64,000 nucleotides of DNA from Calothrix sp. PCC 6303 (GTDB lineage Bacteria; Cyanobacteriota; Cyanobacteriia; Cyanobacteriales; Nostocaceae), in assembly GCF_000317435.1 (NCBI RefSeq), contig NC_019751.1, positions 62,001 to 126,000 on the forward strand, read 5' to 3'. The position numbers and the translations under genes were made by a program. Position 1 is the stretch's first letter. Each line of letters opens with the position of its first letter. Shown piece by piece: positions 44,161 through 51,921 of the stretch. The notes under the pieces are model-generated. The model worked only from the letters and a program-made list of their open reading frames with translations, did no database searches and had not been told where the DNA came from.

Positions 44161-45341
44161 CAGGACTTACGCATTGACAGATGTCTGGCTATATGCTTTC
44201 AACCCCATTTTGCGTTCAAGATTTTCTAGAATGAAATCACGAGCCACCTGAAGAGACAAATTTCTCTGTACTTCATACCAGTTTTCAATTAACTCTTCGG
44301 TTCGCATTAATTCTAGTTGTGTAAAGGCTCGGATAGCACTAAAAAAGTGAGTTTTAATTGCCTCAGATGTCCTCACCATAAAGAGGTCAATTCCACACAC
44401 TTGCTTGATAGCTCTGTGGTAACATTCAATTCCCCAATGAATTGAATGTAATTCTTGAAATTCTGCTATAGAAATTAGGAATAGTCCATCTTTGTCAGGT
44501 ACAAACATAATGTAATATCTGGAAGTTTCGTTTTTAAAACTTCTCCGAAATACTTTCACTTGCCCAAACTTTTTGAGATACACTACTAAACCACTTTCGG
44601 GGATTTCTAAATTTTGGACTTGGGTAAAATTTTTACCATCAACTGAACATCGACGGTTTTTTGCTATACCAGTCAAAAACTCTAATTCCTTGTTTTTAAA
44701 GAACTTCAGGTTCTTGTTACTGGAATACCAAGCGTCAGTAGTTATAGATTGAGGCTGCAAGCCCCAATCTATAACCTCAGTAATCATATCTCGTAAATAA
44801 TCATTTTTTGTCTTACCTTCTTGTTTGTTATAAATACGATAATTGATTGGTACAGACTTCAACGATAAATCTGTATAATACAAGGTAATTAACTGAATTC
44901 CTTTAACTGTGCGGTGATGTCTTCCCGAATAGACATAACCAATTAGTTCTGTTAAATTCACGTTACTATGAGGCTTGTCAATTACCGTATCGTCTCCACT
45001 TAATGTACCACCTACTAAGTTTATATATGGTTTGACTTCATCAAATAAATCCCTTGGCTCATATCGCTCACGTAGCAAAAATCTATTGACACTATCATGA
45101 GATAAATCTTCCATGATATCTGCCAAACGCGTACAGCCTGGATACTTTGATTCTGCCAGTAAAAACAGAGTGTAAGTGTTGAGATCACACTTTGCCGTAG
45201 ATACCTTGGTAGTTGCTCTGATAGTCCGAACCCTAAATACTAGATGACATAAATTATCCGTCTTTCCAGTCACCTATCACCCATTTTTTCCTGATTTTCC
45301 CTACCACACTTTTTGTCTATTTTGTCAATGCGTAAGTTCTG
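44161..45341 (-). mobile_element. 1181-bp IS element inserted in higB
   Basis: Terminal repeats CAGGACTTACGCATTGACA (left) and CAGAACTTACGCATTGACA (right, inverted) differ at one base. The 5-bp direct repeat GGTAT flanks both sides (44156-44160 and 45342-45346). One transposase gene fills the element, so it looks complete. The near-perfect ends and intact flanks indicate recent insertion. Confidence 0.93.
44167..45273 (-). CDS. DDE transposase (IS4-superfamily type)
   Basis: A 368-residue transposase. Acidic catalytic candidates are in SGDDTVIDKP, SITTDAWYSS and the C-terminal HSIHWGIECYHRAIKQVCG, which has the Y-x2-R spacing typical of the IS4-like Y-R-E-K signature. It spans nearly the whole element, with the stop 6 bases inside the left end. 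The family within the IS4 superfamily (IS4, ISH3, IS701-like) cannot be settled by eye; the 5-bp target duplication argues against classical IS4. The frame is intact, so the element is probably mobile. Confidence 0.85.
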   Translation of the reverse strand: MTGKTDNLCHLVFRVRTIRATTKVSTAKCDLNTYTLFLLAESKYPGCTRLADIMEDLSHDSVNRFLLRERYEPRDLFDEVKPYINLVGGTLSGDDTVIDKPHSNVNLTELIGYVYSGRHHRTVKGIQLITLYYTDLSLKSVPINYRIYNKQEGKTKNDYLRDMITEVIDWGLQPQSITTDAWYSSNKNLKFFKNKELEFLTGIAKNRRCSVDGKNFTQVQNLEIPESGLVVYLKKFGQVKVFRRSFKNETSRYYIMFVPDKDGLFLISIAEFQELHSIHWGIECYHRAIKQVCGIDLFMVRTSEAIKTHFFSAIRAFTQLELMRTEELIENWYEVQRNLSLQVARDFILENLERKMGLKAYSQTSVNA

Positions 45342-45434
45342 GGTATTTCTACACCAAAACAAGATATTGAACTAATCGAAGCAAGATTAAAGCGAGCGAA
45401 AGAACACTACTCACAAAACTATAATAATAAATAA
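45342..45434 (+). pseudogene. higB: HigB-type toxin, 3' part
   Basis: After the second GGTAT copy the frame GISTPKQDIELIEARLKRAK...QNYNNK-stop completes the toxin C-terminus. It contains the TPKQDIELIEARLKRA helix usual in HigB/Gp49 toxins. It has no start codon of its own. The antitoxin begins 13 bases later. Confidence 0.88.
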
Positions 45435-45447
45435 AACGAAAATAATT

Positions 45448-45774
45448 ATGACTGAAGAAATAAATGTTCAAAAAAGTAGTGGAAATGTATTTGCTGATTT
45501 GGGTTTAGCTAACCCAGATGAATTACTTATTAAAGCGGAATTAGCACGTAAAATTAGTAAATTAATCGCCCAACAAAATATGAACCAAGGAGAAGCCGCA
45601 CAACTTTTGGGAATCGACCAACCTAAGATTTCTGCTCTCCTGAAAGGTAAATTATCGGGTTTCTCAACAGCAAGACTCTTTCGTTTTTTAAATACTTTAG
45701 GTTGCGATGTTGAAATTGTGGTGAAGACTAAACAATCTAATTCTGGTGCGAAAACAAAAGTTTGTATTGATTGA
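45448..45774 (+). CDS. higA: HigA-type XRE antitoxin
   Basis: A 108-residue antitoxin with an XRE/Cro helix-turn-helix (about residues 35-85): LAQ-type AELARKISKLIAQQNMNQGE, then AAQLLGIDQPKISALLKGKL. Toxin-first order is typical of HigBA. The antitoxin neutralises the toxin and represses the shared promoter upstream of higB. That promoter is now separated from higA by the 1.2-kb IS, so higA expression must come from IS read-through or a local promoter. The gene itself is undamaged. Confidence 0.93.
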   Translation: MTEEINVQKSSGNVFADLGLANPDELLIKAELARKISKLIAQQNMNQGEAAQLLGIDQPKISALLKGKLSGFSTARLFRFLNTLGCDVEIVVKTKQSNSGAKTKVCID

Positions 45775-45838
45775 TATTGTAAAAACTGTAGTTCTCATTT
45801 AGAGATTTGTTATAAATAAGCCAAGGATGCGATCGCAA

Positions 45839-47242
45839 ATGCCTACCAAAGTAACCCTCACAATTATCGAAGGCAAATTATCCGGAAGACAATATACATT
45901 TGACTCTCGCACAACTTGTATTATTGGTAGGTCAAAAGATTGCAATCCTCAGTTACCCAATGATGAAGAACATAGTACAATATCTCGCTATCACTGTCTG
46001 TTAGATATCAACCCTCCAGCAATTCGGATACGAGATTTTGGTAGTAGAAATGGTACTTTTGTTAATGACAAGAAAATTGGACAACGGGAAGAGAATCAAA
46101 CACCAGAAGAAGCTGCAAAAGTTCAATTTCCGGAATACGATTTAAAAGATGGAGACGAAATTAAACTCAGTAATACTGTATTTGTAGTTAGTATTGAAGT
46201 CGCCAGCATTAAATTAGACTTAAAATCACTTAATATTCCTAATTTTTACCCATCGACAATTAATATTCATCAGCAAAATCAAGAGCAGGTTACTCAAGCA
46301 CCTAATTTATTAGAATATATCAAAAACTTGTTAGGTTTAGCGAAACGTGGCGACAAGAATTTATTGGCAATTCGTGGTTATGAGATAATTAAATTATTAG
46401 GAAAAGGTGGCTTCGGTGAGGTTTATCTAGTCCAACATCATCAAACAGGTAATTTTGTCGCTTTAAAAGTCATGTTACCTGCTGTTGCTGCTAATGATTG
46501 GGCGGTACAAATGTTTATGAGAGAAACAGAAAATACCAAAATCTTGCGGCATCAAAATGTCGTGAAATTAATCGATTATGGATACTCTGAGAATGTGTTC
46601 TTTTTCACAATGGAATATTGTGCAGGTGGAACTGTTGCTGATATGATGCAAAAACAAGGAGGAAGACTATCTATTGATATTGCTGTACCAATTATTCTCC
46701 AAGTTTTAGATGGTTTAGAATATGCTCACAATGCCGAAATCCCCAATGTTAAACTCGGTAATGGTGGATTTGGTAAAGGCAAGGGTTTAGTTCACCGCGA
46801 TTTAAAACCTAGTAATATCTTCTTGGGTTATATTGATGGTAAAATCACCGCAAAAATGGGTGATTATGGTTTAGCTAAATCTTTTGATTTAGCTGGATTA
46901 AGCGGTCAAACTTTGACAGGGACTCAAGCTGGTACTCCAGTTTTAATGTGTCGTCAGCAATTGCTTAATTATAAATATGTTCAACCAGAGGTTGATGTAT
47001 GGGCTACTGCGGCGTGTTTATACTATATGCTTACCGGAACTTTTCCACGTAATTTCACTTCTGGTGATCCGTTTTTAGCAGTTTTACAAAATGACCCCGT
47101 ACCCATTCATCAACGTGATGCGAATATTCCCCAACAACTTGCAAAAGTGATTGATTTAGCTTTGGTAGAAAAGCCAGAAATTTATTTCAAAAGTGCAGCA
47201 GGATTTAAACAAGCTTTGTTAGGATGTTTAAATAGCCATTAA
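45839..47242 (+). CDS. FHA-domain Ser/Thr protein kinase
   Basis: A 467-residue protein. The N-terminal FHA phosphothreonine-binding domain (about 5-120) has GRS at 30-32, SRYH at 49-52 and NG at 71-72. A linker follows, then a Hanks-type kinase (about 178-465) with LGKGGFGEVYLV, VALKVM, HRDLKPSN and DYG in place of DFG. The ATP and catalytic residues remain, so it is likely active. An alternative ATG four codons earlier (45827) touches an AAGG site too closely, so 45839 is preferred. It is the second kinase within 4 kb, separated from the first only by the split higBA locus. Confidence 0.9.
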   Translation: MPTKVTLTIIEGKLSGRQYTFDSRTTCIIGRSKDCNPQLPNDEEHSTISRYHCLLDINPPAIRIRDFGSRNGTFVNDKKIGQREENQTPEEAAKVQFPEYDLKDGDEIKLSNTVFVVSIEVASIKLDLKSLNIPNFYPSTINIHQQNQEQVTQAPNLLEYIKNLLGLAKRGDKNLLAIRGYEIIKLLGKGGFGEVYLVQHHQTGNFVALKVMLPAVAANDWAVQMFMRETENTKILRHQNVVKLIDYGYSENVFFFTMEYCAGGTVADMMQKQGGRLSIDIAVPIILQVLDGLEYAHNAEIPNVKLGNGGFGKGKGLVHRDLKPSNIFLGYIDGKITAKMGDYGLAKSFDLAGLSGQTLTGTQAGTPVLMCRQQLLNYKYVQPEVDVWATAACLYYMLTGTFPRNFTSGDPFLAVLQNDPVPIHQRDANIPQQLAKVIDLALVEKPEIYFKSAAGFKQALLGCLNSH

Positions 47243-47280
47243 TGAGGCTATGGGTTATTTCACTAACAGAAAAATAGACA

Positions 47281-48228
47281 TTATTTTTTCCTAGCAATAA
47301 TAGTACGGTGACGAGGGTCACTAGCAAAAGTCTTAGGCTTTTCAAAACCAATTTTATCAAGTGATTCCTCTATATCAAACGTATAATATTCATCACTCCA
47401 AGGTTCAGTACTTTTCATTAAAGTAAATAGAACTGGTGGCAAATTCTGGATTACGGGGGATTTGGGATTATTATCTACCAAGGCAAGATAACCACCAGGA
47501 CGCAGTACACGCAGGGCTTCTTGGAAAATCTCAACAGATGCTTGGTGAGGAAGTTCGTGGGTGACAAATTGTAAGGTGACTAAATCAAACGAATTATCGG
47601 CTAATCCGGTATTTTCAGCTTTAGCATGTAACCATTGGGATATCTCTGCATTGGTATCCAGGATTTTGGCAACTGCTAACATGTAGGGTGATAAATCCAG
47701 ACCAACTGTCCGCACAGGATGATTTTGGCTTTGTTGATAGTAGCGGTGTAGGGTTAAAGTCGAGATACCCACCGAACAACCAATATCTAGGATATCCCTG
47801 ACTGTTTGCGGTGCGTGTAGTGCCAACATATCGTGGAAACTACCCCGTAGACGGTTATGTGCTGCCTCCCAAGTTAGGGGTTCATTTTTCCAAACCCTTA
47901 AAGCCATGGAGTAGGTTGCACTGGGTGCTTCAAATGCAGCTTTCCAGCACAAATTGCCCTCACTGTAGGCATGGAAGGGAACTTGATAGTAATCGGGATA
48001 TTGGATACTGGGGTTAGTGATTGTTGCTAGTTGCTGTTTTGCCCCTGATAAAGCCAGATGTTCGTAGTTTTTGCGCCAAGGTACACCATTTTTCTCAGCT
48101 GTTTTGATGATAACTTGCCGAGCCTGCTGTTTCATCAGGTTGTAGAGAGGTTTAGTTTGGATGAGGAGATTCACAAACTTAGAAAGGTAGTCTTGACCAG
48201 CCCAATCGGGTTTAAGCTTTTGATTCAT
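47281..48228 (-). CDS. Class I SAM-dependent methyltransferase
   Basis: A 315-residue protein. Residues about 1-130 are an extra helical region. The Rossmann methyltransferase core starts with DILDIGCSVGISTLTLHRYY (motif I), then VGLDLSPYML (acidic loop), NSFDLVTLQFVTHELPH (motif IV) and EALRVLRPGGYLALVD. The substrate is unknown. The start has no competitor nearby. It converges on the FHA kinase gene with a 38-base gap. Confidence 0.88.
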   Translation of the reverse strand: MNQKLKPDWAGQDYLSKFVNLLIQTKPLYNLMKQQARQVIIKTAEKNGVPWRKNYEHLALSGAKQQLATITNPSIQYPDYYQVPFHAYSEGNLCWKAAFEAPSATYSMALRVWKNEPLTWEAAHNRLRGSFHDMLALHAPQTVRDILDIGCSVGISTLTLHRYYQQSQNHPVRTVGLDLSPYMLAVAKILDTNAEISQWLHAKAENTGLADNSFDLVTLQFVTHELPHQASVEIFQEALRVLRPGGYLALVDNNPKSPVIQNLPPVLFTLMKSTEPWSDEYYTFDIEESLDKIGFEKPKTFASDPRHRTIIARKK

Positions 48229-48258
48229 CAGTTTTTTACAAAAGTTGGGAAGTTATTA

Positions 48259-48375
48259 TAAACCTTGTCTATTTTGAAAACCGTAGTTTGTAACTCCAGA
48301 TTGTGAGATTCATTCCTTGCGAAGACGCAAGCTACGCAATGACAAAACTCCACTTTCTATGATGGACGAGGTTTA
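48259..48375 (-). repeat. TIR-bearing dispersed element, 117-bp inverted copy
   Basis: It begins TAAACCTTGTCTATTTTG and ends with CTATGATGGACGAGGTTTA, the same ends as 15232-15386 in reverse orientation, with CAAAACTCCACTTT inside. The middle differs from the 155-bp copy. Confidence 0.6.
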
Positions 48376-48492
48376 TTTTGTCGCCTAATCGGATTTTTGG
48401 ACTTTTTAACCCAGATTCATACAAGGATTCCCGACACCGATTTTCGATAAAGCGATAAGTCTATTATATATTTTTCCCAATCTTCTAAAACA

Positions 48493-48593
48493 GGACTTAG
48501 GCAATAGTAACAAGAAAACAAGACTTTGAGATTGCTTCCTTACGAAGACGCAAGCTACGCAATGACGTAACTGCGTAGTGATTGCGTAAGTCA
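48493..48593. repeat. GACTTA-GCAAT inverted-repeat element
   Basis: GACTTAGGCAAT at the left and ATTGCGTAAGTC at the right form imperfect terminal repeats of a 101-bp non-coding element. Its ends resemble those of the IS in higB (CAGGACTTACGCATTG), so it may be a MITE mobilised by a related transposase. The core GAAGACGCAAGCTACGCAAT is shared with the neighbouring element at 48259-48375. Confidence 0.5.
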
Positions 48594-48667
48594 TATAAAA
48601 CTAAAGACATCAGATGACAAGCCAGCACTAAACCTCAAGGTTGGAGGCTACATGTCTTGTAAAAGAC

Positions 48668-50023
48668 TCAAAGTTTCAATTTTTCTCCCCTGATTGCCAA
48701 ATCTAACAATTCCATGGGATGCATTACAGAAATACTCTTACCTTGAAGTTGCAAATGTTTGTTAATTTGCAATGCACAACCAGGGTTTGGTGATGCAATT
48801 AATTCTGCGCCCGTATTTAATAAATTGGTGACTTTTTGTTGACCTAATTCTTCGGCAACTTCGGGCTGCAACATGTTATAAACTCCTGCACTACCACAGC
48901 ATAATGCCGCATCTAGGGGTTCTTTAATGGTGACTTCGGGTATTTGTCTTAATAACTGCCGAGGTTGAACACTGATTTTTTGACCATGCAATAAATGACA
49001 TGCATCTTGATACACCATTGTCAACAGTTTGTTGCTAATTGGTGATAATTTGCTGGTTAAACCTACATCTGCCAAAAATTCCTGTGCATCTCTAACTTTG
49101 GCAACAAAATCTTTGGCTTTTTGGGCATATTCAGGATCATTTTCTAAGATGTGATGATACTCTTTGAGGGTATGACCACAACCTGCGGCGTTGATGATTA
49201 TATAATCGACTTCAGTATCAGCAAAGCTATCAATCATTTGCCTTGCTAAAGCTTTTGCTTGTTCGGTTTGCCCTTGGTGTTCGGGAAGTGCAGCACAACA
49301 ACCTTGGCTTTTGGGAATTACAACTTCACAACCATTTGCTGTCAAAACTCTCACGGTTGCTTCATTAACTGGGGAGAAAAATAATCTTTGGACGCATCCT
49401 AAAATCACACCAACTCGATATTTTTTCTCGGTTTGACTGGGGATAATTGTAGGTAGGTTATTTTGAAAGGTTTTGAGGGTAACTTCTGGTAAAATTGAAT
49501 CCATCGCTGCTAGGCGAGGTGATATAAGTTTGAGTAAACCTGTAGCTCTAATTAGTTTCTGGATGCCGAGTTTTTGATAGATAAATAGGGGTATGAGGAA
49601 GATACGTAATAAATTTGGGTAGGGAAAGAGGGAAAATATAAGTTTGCGAACTAAGTTATCAATCCAACTTCGGGAATAGTTTCTTTCTACTTGGTGACGG
49701 GTAGCTGAAATTAGTTTGTCGTATTGTACACCTGATGGGCAAGTGGTGACACAAGCAAGGCAACCTAAGCAGGAATCAAAGTGTTCAACTGTTGCTGTAT
49801 TTAATGCAATTTCACCTTCATTAATTGCATCCATTAAATAGATTCTACCTCTAGGGGAATCCATTTCTTTTCCAAGTACGCGGTAACTAGGACATGTTGA
49901 GAGGCAAAATCCACAATGTACGCAACTATCGATTAGTTTAGGATCAGGTGGATTAATGGGATCAAATCCTGGAAGATTTTTAATATTTGCAGTTTCTTGA
50001 AGTGGATTTTCGGAGGTTTGCAT
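48668..50023 (-). CDS. glcF: Glycolate dehydrogenase iron-sulfur subunit GlcF
   Basis: A 451-residue protein. Two [4Fe-4S] motifs are visible: C34, C37, C40, C44 in SCVHCGFCLSTCPSYR, and C85, C88, C91, C95 in SCLGCLACVTTCPSG. Two CCG-type domains follow (QGCCAALPEH, DAALCCGSAGVYN). GlcF carries electrons from the flavin subunits of glycolate dehydrogenase towards the quinone pool in photorespiration. It is 109 bases downstream of glcE on the same strand. The glcD catalytic subunit is not in the window. Confidence 0.94.
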   Translation of the reverse strand: MQTSENPLQETANIKNLPGFDPINPPDPKLIDSCVHCGFCLSTCPSYRVLGKEMDSPRGRIYLMDAINEGEIALNTATVEHFDSCLGCLACVTTCPSGVQYDKLISATRHQVERNYSRSWIDNLVRKLIFSLFPYPNLLRIFLIPLFIYQKLGIQKLIRATGLLKLISPRLAAMDSILPEVTLKTFQNNLPTIIPSQTEKKYRVGVILGCVQRLFFSPVNEATVRVLTANGCEVVIPKSQGCCAALPEHQGQTEQAKALARQMIDSFADTEVDYIIINAAGCGHTLKEYHHILENDPEYAQKAKDFVAKVRDAQEFLADVGLTSKLSPISNKLLTMVYQDACHLLHGQKISVQPRQLLRQIPEVTIKEPLDAALCCGSAGVYNMLQPEVAEELGQQKVTNLLNTGAELIASPNPGCALQINKHLQLQGKSISVMHPMELLDLAIRGEKLKL

Positions 50024-50132
50024 AGGGGAATTTGGGGGTAAATGCTAGGAGAAGAGAAACAGATAAAAAATAAACGAAGCGAATAAAGTAGAAACTAAAT
50101 CTGAAACTACTCATTAATAAGTTTCTACATGC

Positions 50133-51431
50133 TTAGATTCCTCCGACGAATTTGCCGGGATTTAAGATATTTGTAGGATCGAATTGCCGCTTAATGCGCT
50201 GCATCATTCCTAATGCGTTTCCTTTGTAACCCCACACGTCAAATTTTTCTTTGACTTCCATTGGTGCGGTGAGAATAGTTAAAAAACCACCATTCTGCTC
50301 ACAGAGCGATCGCGTACTCTCTATTCTGCTACTATTTTCGAGGTGCAGTATCCCCAATCCACTACCTATGTGTACTAAACCTACCTCCACCTGGCTCAAT
50401 ATTTCCACCGCTGCGGTGGGTGATACTCCAATTTTACAGGTAATTTGGGTATCATTTTGGTTTGGTTGCATTTGTTGTTGCAATCTCCCCCATAGTTTCC
50501 CCTCGTCATGGGAGTAAGTTGTACCTTGCAAACCCAATTTTTCCCCAACTTCTAAAAGTCGTTTTGACTGTTCTGTAACGCTTTCAGGGATACTTTGAAA
50601 TCTCACTATTAAACCCAATCCTTTCCCTAAACCCAAATTTGCCACCACCTGAGTGGAAATTATATCAGCTTGGGTAGGAGTTAAAGCCGAACCTCGCAGT
50701 ACGTTAGCTGATGATGCAATCGCATCCATGTTTCCCACTAATACGACTGTTCCTGATGCTTCCTGCTTAGGATACAATCGCAGTGTCGCCTGGGTTATAA
50801 TCCCTAAGCTTCCGTAGGAACCTGTGAATAATTTCATCAAGTCATATCCAGCAACATTTTTAACAACTCTTCCCCCCGCTTTAGTAATTTCCCCATCACT
50901 ACGGACAAAAGTTATACCTAAAACCTGATCGCGCACACTACCGTAACGTTGTCGCAGTGAACCATTATCACCTGTAGCAATAATTCCACCAATTGTTGCA
51001 GAATTTGGGACTGTAGGATCTATGGGTAAAAATTGATTGCTTACTGCAATTAATTCTTGCAATTGAGCAAACTTCATTCCTGCTTCCACTGTAACCGTCA
51101 AGTCACCAACAGCGTGTTCAACTAATGTATTTAATCTTTCTGTGCTAATTAATAGGTCTACTTTTGTTGACAATCCACCCCAATCCAGTTTACTACCACT
51201 TCCACAAACCAAAACTCGCCAATGGTTACTATGTGCAAGTTTAATAGTACTAGCCAATTGCCTTTGGGTTTGTGGGTAAACTACACAATTGGGTAAATTA
51301 TCAGTAATAATTCCTCTTTGGATATGAATTTGATTACTTATTTCCGCATCATCCCAAGTAAAAGCCGCATTTTCGCCCACTATAGACACAAAATCTGAAA
51401 CATTGATACCCGATAAATTATCGCTGGACAT
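50133..51431 (-). CDS. glcE: Glycolate dehydrogenase FAD-binding subunit GlcE
   Basis: A 432-residue FAD-linked oxidase (p-cresol methylhydroxylase fold). It has the PP-loop region WRVLVCGSGSKLDWGG, the VPNSATIGGIIATGDNG block, and the terminal FDPTNILNPGKFVGG. GlcE works with GlcD and GlcF to oxidise glycolate to glyoxylate in photorespiration. The frame stays open to a GTG at 51485, but the ATG at 51431 gives a protein of normal length; the AGGAG upstream is farther than ideal, so the start is uncertain. Downstream glcF is probably in the same operon. Confidence 0.91.
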   Translation of the reverse strand: MSSDNLSGINVSDFVSIVGENAAFTWDDAEISNQIHIQRGIITDNLPNCVVYPQTQRQLASTIKLAHSNHWRVLVCGSGSKLDWGGLSTKVDLLISTERLNTLVEHAVGDLTVTVEAGMKFAQLQELIAVSNQFLPIDPTVPNSATIGGIIATGDNGSLRQRYGSVRDQVLGITFVRSDGEITKAGGRVVKNVAGYDLMKLFTGSYGSLGIITQATLRLYPKQEASGTVVLVGNMDAIASSANVLRGSALTPTQADIISTQVVANLGLGKGLGLIVRFQSIPESVTEQSKRLLEVGEKLGLQGTTYSHDEGKLWGRLQQQMQPNQNDTQITCKIGVSPTAAVEILSQVEVGLVHIGSGLGILHLENSSRIESTRSLCEQNGGFLTILTAPMEVKEKFDVWGYKGNALGMMQRIKRQFDPTNILNPGKFVGGI

Positions 51432-51921
51432 TACTTGTAATACATATTGTTTAAATCTCCTATATCCCAATTTACTGATTAACACTCAGTAAGGGAAGGG
51501 GTCTGATAAATATTTTGTTCTCGGCAATATTAAACCTCAAGCATCATCAAAAGCTGAGTTTTGCTATTGCCTGGACTCACTTATACTGCCAGTCTTCCCT
51601 GAAAATTAGCATCATTCAGAGTAAGTAGATCCATATTAAGTATTAATAATGATGCAAATATACTTAAATTAATCTATTTTATTAGTAGCTATAATTGAAA
51701 ATTATTGAATTGTGATTTGTTTGATTTGTTTTAATACTAAATAAATAATCAAATCACACAAATTTAGATATTTACGAGATAAGCATAGTAATTCTGGAAA
51801 CAATAATTATTGGTGAATACGAACTTGGTCACATTCGCTAGAAAAAATTAACTAGGTTATATTTTACTTGAATACAAGGCAACGTCTTTAATAACCTAGC
51901 ATTTCGTCAGAGTTGAAAAAT
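51432..51921. other. Intergenic region with dispersed-element end
   Basis: It contains TAAACCTCAAGCATCATCAA at about 51533-51552, followed by AAGCTGAGTTTTGCTATTG, the left end of the TIR element family. The remainder is very AT-rich without a gene. The first 54 bases could be coding if glcE starts at 51485. Confidence 0.5.

Noticed and set aside
44167-44251. Extended C-terminus of the toxin reading frame
   Set aside because: These codons belong to the IS end, created by the insertion; they are not native toxin sequence.
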